Shown here: positions 62,315 through 64,000 of the stretch, piece by piece
How the letters are laid out: each line of letters starts with the position of its first letter
Numbering within the stretch: the stretch's first letter is position 1
Source of the DNA: Bacillota bacterium
GTDB lineage: Bacteria > Bacillota_A > Clostridia > Lachnospirales > Lachnospiraceae
Length of the DNA: 64,000 nucleotides
Assembly: GCA_023443625.1 (NCBI GenBank)
Contig: JAEZTQ010000038.1
Location: 28,069 to 92,068 of the forward strand
Direction of reading: 5' to 3'
Translations under genes and position numbers: made by a program
Notes under the pieces: generated by a model
The model's database searches: none
What the model saw: only the letters and a program-made list of their open reading frames with translations
Told to the model about the DNA's origin: nothing

Positions 62315-63712
62315 GTGGTTAGCATAAAAGGGCTTCAAAAGCAGAATCTCCCCTATATTTTTATATGGGTTATTTACTATGCGTGGGTTGTTTCCTTTGC
62401 AACATGGTGGACATCTTCACCACTTACAGAAAATGTATTTAGCACAGAGCTTCGCGGACTGCTGCATACAGTAATTTTGATTTCTTCTGGTATATTCATA
62501 TTTATAATCAAAAAAGAATGGTTTGTAATAACAGCCCGCATTGGAGCGGCACTGGTTATAGTGGGCATCGGTCTGTTCCTTATCAAATCAAATACGCAGA
62601 CCCAGCTGCTTTATGTCATCCTAATAGGAACAGCCCTTGGCATTATCAATACGAGCATCCTGATGCCCTTTGTTTTTACCCTCAACAATACAGAAAAGTT
62701 GTACGCAATCGTTGGCAGTAATGTGCTGATTAATCTAATTTCCCTTTTTCATGAGGGAAGTGTTAGTGACTATTTACAGGGCACTGGTGATCTACTGCTG
62801 CCTTTCGCTATGCTGGCCGTCGCACTCAGTGCAATCATTTTTTTCAAGAAAAATAGTTTGCCGGCTACCACAGAAACCTCTGGTATCGACACGCCGAAAT
62901 TTTATACAAGGATATACCTGACGCTGTTTTTTAACTGTGTTCTCGCCGTTCTTTGTAAAGGTGCCGGCAAGGGTCTGCTGAACATTGCCGCATCCACTTC
63001 CAAACATCCTGTTCTGATGTGGCATTATCTTGGCAGCCTCGCCGGATGTATGGCCTATCTTGCCGTCTATGCACTCTCTAAAAAGCCGTTCCTTTGGCTG
63101 GGCAATATTACCTTTGGTTTTTTTGCTATGGGAGTTTTCTGCAACGCCTTTGCGCCGCAGGTGCCCTGGCTGGTTGTACCCTTTGCCCTTCTCCTGGGAA
63201 TTGCAAATGGGGTTGGAATGATTAATATGTATTACATCATGGGCGTAGTGGGCAAGAAATACAACAGTATGCGCTACCTAAGATTTTCTATTTTTTTCAT
63301 AGGAATATGCGGCGGGGTATCCGGCATTGTAGTGGGCAACTTTATCTACAGCAGCAACACCACCCCGGTATCCATTATTGCATCCATGGCTTCGACTGCC
63401 GTGATGTTGCTCTTTATCATGCTCTCCGCTGTTGTATCACAGTCACAGTATTATGATGATTGGGCAAAGGATTCAGAAAAGACGGACATCGACAATGAAC
63501 AGCTATATCTATTCAAGCAATACCATTTAAGCAAACGTGAAATTGAAGTATGCAAGTTGCTTTTACAGGGCTATACCATGCGTCAGATATCAGGCATTTT
63601 ATCCATTGCCTATTCTACAGTCAATACATACTGCACCTCAACATACCGCAAGCTGGAGATCAACAGCAAGACGGAGCTAATGCTCCTATTTAAAGATTAT
63701 AAAGTTAAATAG
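62315..63712 (+). CDS. LuxR-type transcriptional regulator fused to a 12-helix MFS-like membrane domain
   Basis: 465 residues from the GTG at 62315 (GAAGGAAG close upstream). The frame is open back past the better site AAGGAGG at 62241-62247, so an upstream non-ATG start (CTG 62258 or ATC 62255) is possible. Residues about 15-385 form roughly 12 hydrophobic helices of MFS type. Residues about 400-465 are a GerE/LuxR helix-turn-helix: LSKREIEVCKLLLQGYTMRQ, then ISGILSIAYSTVNTY. Such membrane-tethered regulators are abundant in Eggerthellaceae and scattered in gut Firmicutes. Base composition is more GC-rich than the flanks, suggesting transfer. The signal is unknown. Confidence 0.85.
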   Translation: MVSIKGLQKQNLPYIFIWVIYYAWVVSFATWWTSSPLTENVFSTELRGLLHTVILISSGIFIFIIKKEWFVITARIGAALVIVGIGLFLIKSNTQTQLLYVILIGTALGIINTSILMPFVFTLNNTEKLYAIVGSNVLINLISLFHEGSVSDYLQGTGDLLLPFAMLAVALSAIIFFKKNSLPATTETSGIDTPKFYTRIYLTLFFNCVLAVLCKGAGKGLLNIAASTSKHPVLMWHYLGSLAGCMAYLAVYALSKKPFLWLGNITFGFFAMGVFCNAFAPQVPWLVVPFALLLGIANGVGMINMYYIMGVVGKKYNSMRYLRFSIFFIGICGGVSGIVVGNFIYSSNTTPVSIIASMASTAVMLLFIMLSAVVSQSQYYDDWAKDSEKTDIDNEQLYLFKQYHLSKREIEVCKLLLQGYTMRQISGILSIAYSTVNTYCTSTYRKLEINSKTELMLLFKDYKVK

Positions 63713-63801
63713 CGGGCATTATGATGGGCGGCAACAAAAATGAGTTCAATCCAAAATCCAATGCTACCCGTGCAGAGGTTTCCTCCATGCACCACCGCTA
63801 A
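63712..63801 (+). pseudogene. Remnant of an S-layer homology (SLH) domain
   Basis: The plus strand reads GIMMGGNKNEFNPKSNATRA, then EVSSMHHR and TAA (63799-63801). This is the consensus end of an SLH repeat (G-x-x-x-G, F-x-P, TRAE). There is no start or upstream part; it begins where the LuxR gene ends, so it is the tail of a deleted surface-protein gene. Confidence 0.6.
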
Positions 63802-63880
63802 CGCCGGAACAGAAAGAGTTAGTGTAAAATTATAGTTGGCAAAGACGATAAGATATTTTTAGTTATGTAAACTAAAAAAA

Positions 63881-63907
63881 GGAAGCAGAGGATAAATCCC
63901 TACTTCC
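63881..63907. terminator. Weak hairpin
   Basis: GGAAGCAGAGGAT against ATCCCTACTTCC; an A-run precedes it, so it would act mainly on minus-strand transcription. No minus-strand gene is seen to its right in the window. Confidence 0.35.
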
Positions 63908-63968
63908 CAATCACATAGTTTTTCTTTATGATATTAATTGTCGAGATTAAATCTAAGGAGACTATGTG

Positions 63969-64000
63969 ATGAGTATTATTGTAGACGAAAAGCTTGTATC
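63969..64000 (+). CDS. Start of a gene cut by the window edge
   Basis: ATG at 63969 with AAGGAG 8 bases upstream; only MSIIVDEKLV is visible. The product cannot be identified. Confidence 0.5.
   Translation, partial: MSIIVDEKLV

Noticed and set aside
1..64000. Insertion sequences, transposases, integrases or phage genes
   Set aside because: None of the open frames shows such motifs; the only mobile-like signals are the hairpin repeat, the 156-bp direct repeats and the tRNA 3'-end match.

Overview
The window looks like chromosomal DNA of a low-GC, Gram-positive, anaerobic plant-polysaccharide degrader of the Lachnospiraceae (Lachnoclostridium/Clostridium phytofermentans type). This is an inference from family content, since there is no rRNA in the window. 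The signs are AT-rich DNA with strong GGAGG ribosome sites, Cys-lipobox lipoproteins, a cellulase with a CBM3, three GH53 galactanases, Big2-rich surface proteins, BceRSAB-type peptide-resistance modules and sugar ABC importers that lack their own ATPase.

Layout. (1) 1-8.9 kb: partial AI-2E-family transporter; a MoxR / DUF58 / transglutaminase operon (minus strand); a PrsA/SurA-like foldase; a DUF3298 protein; several small low-complexity proteins separated by strong bidirectional terminators. (2) 9-11 kb: a CotH-kinase lipoprotein. (3) 11.2-23.4 kb: a peptide-stress block holding a BcrA-type ABC exporter, a complete BceRSAB-like module, and a second response regulator / kinase / ATPase / large FtsX-permease module. 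Two copies of a three-hairpin interspersed repeat lie next to the ABC genes. (4) 23.4-32.4 kb: a GHL10-type secreted hydrolase, a giant surface protein carrying a GH43_24-like (exo-beta-1,3-galactanase) domain among Big2 domains, and a Cof-type HAD phosphatase. The giant gene is bracketed by about 156-bp direct repeats that contain the tail of a HAD gene. (5) 32.6-36.1 kb: GH5-CBM3 cellulase and an SPFH protein paired with a ribbon-helix-helix protein. (6) 36.2-43.9 kb: alpha-glucan locus with two permeases, binding protein, GH13_20-like enzyme, a divergent and probably leaderless LacI regulator, and a lipoprotein. (7) 44.3-45.3 kb: DUF523 and small proteins. (8) 45.5-58.1 kb: galactan locus with zinc ribbon, uncharacterised 615-residue protein, three GH53 enzymes (cytoplasmic, lipoprotein, secreted with CBM13), a decayed gene fragment, LacI regulator, binding protein and two permeases, behind a strong sigma-A promoter with paired TTGCGCAA-type operators. 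(9) 58.6-64 kb: tRNA-Leu(AAG), FAD/Rieske oxidoreductase, tRNA-Asn(GTT), a secreted two-repeat protein, tRNA-Leu(CAG), and a more GC-rich MFS-LuxR fusion regulator followed by an S-layer-domain remnant.

How it fits together. Regions 4-6 and 8 form a plant-polymer toolkit. GH5 attacks beta-glucan, GH43_24 probably the beta-1,3-galactan backbone and GH53 beta-1,4-galactan, while GH13 handles imported alpha-glucans. Two ATPase-less CUT1 importers bring oligomers in, presumably sharing a MsmK-type ATPase encoded elsewhere, and LacI repressors gate each locus. A 14-bp copy of the 3' end of tRNA-Leu(AAG) at 31464-31477 lies in the same orientation as the intact tRNA gene at 58649. This suggests, without proving it, that the roughly 27 kb in between was once an integrated island. 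No integrase, transposase or CRISPR array is visible.
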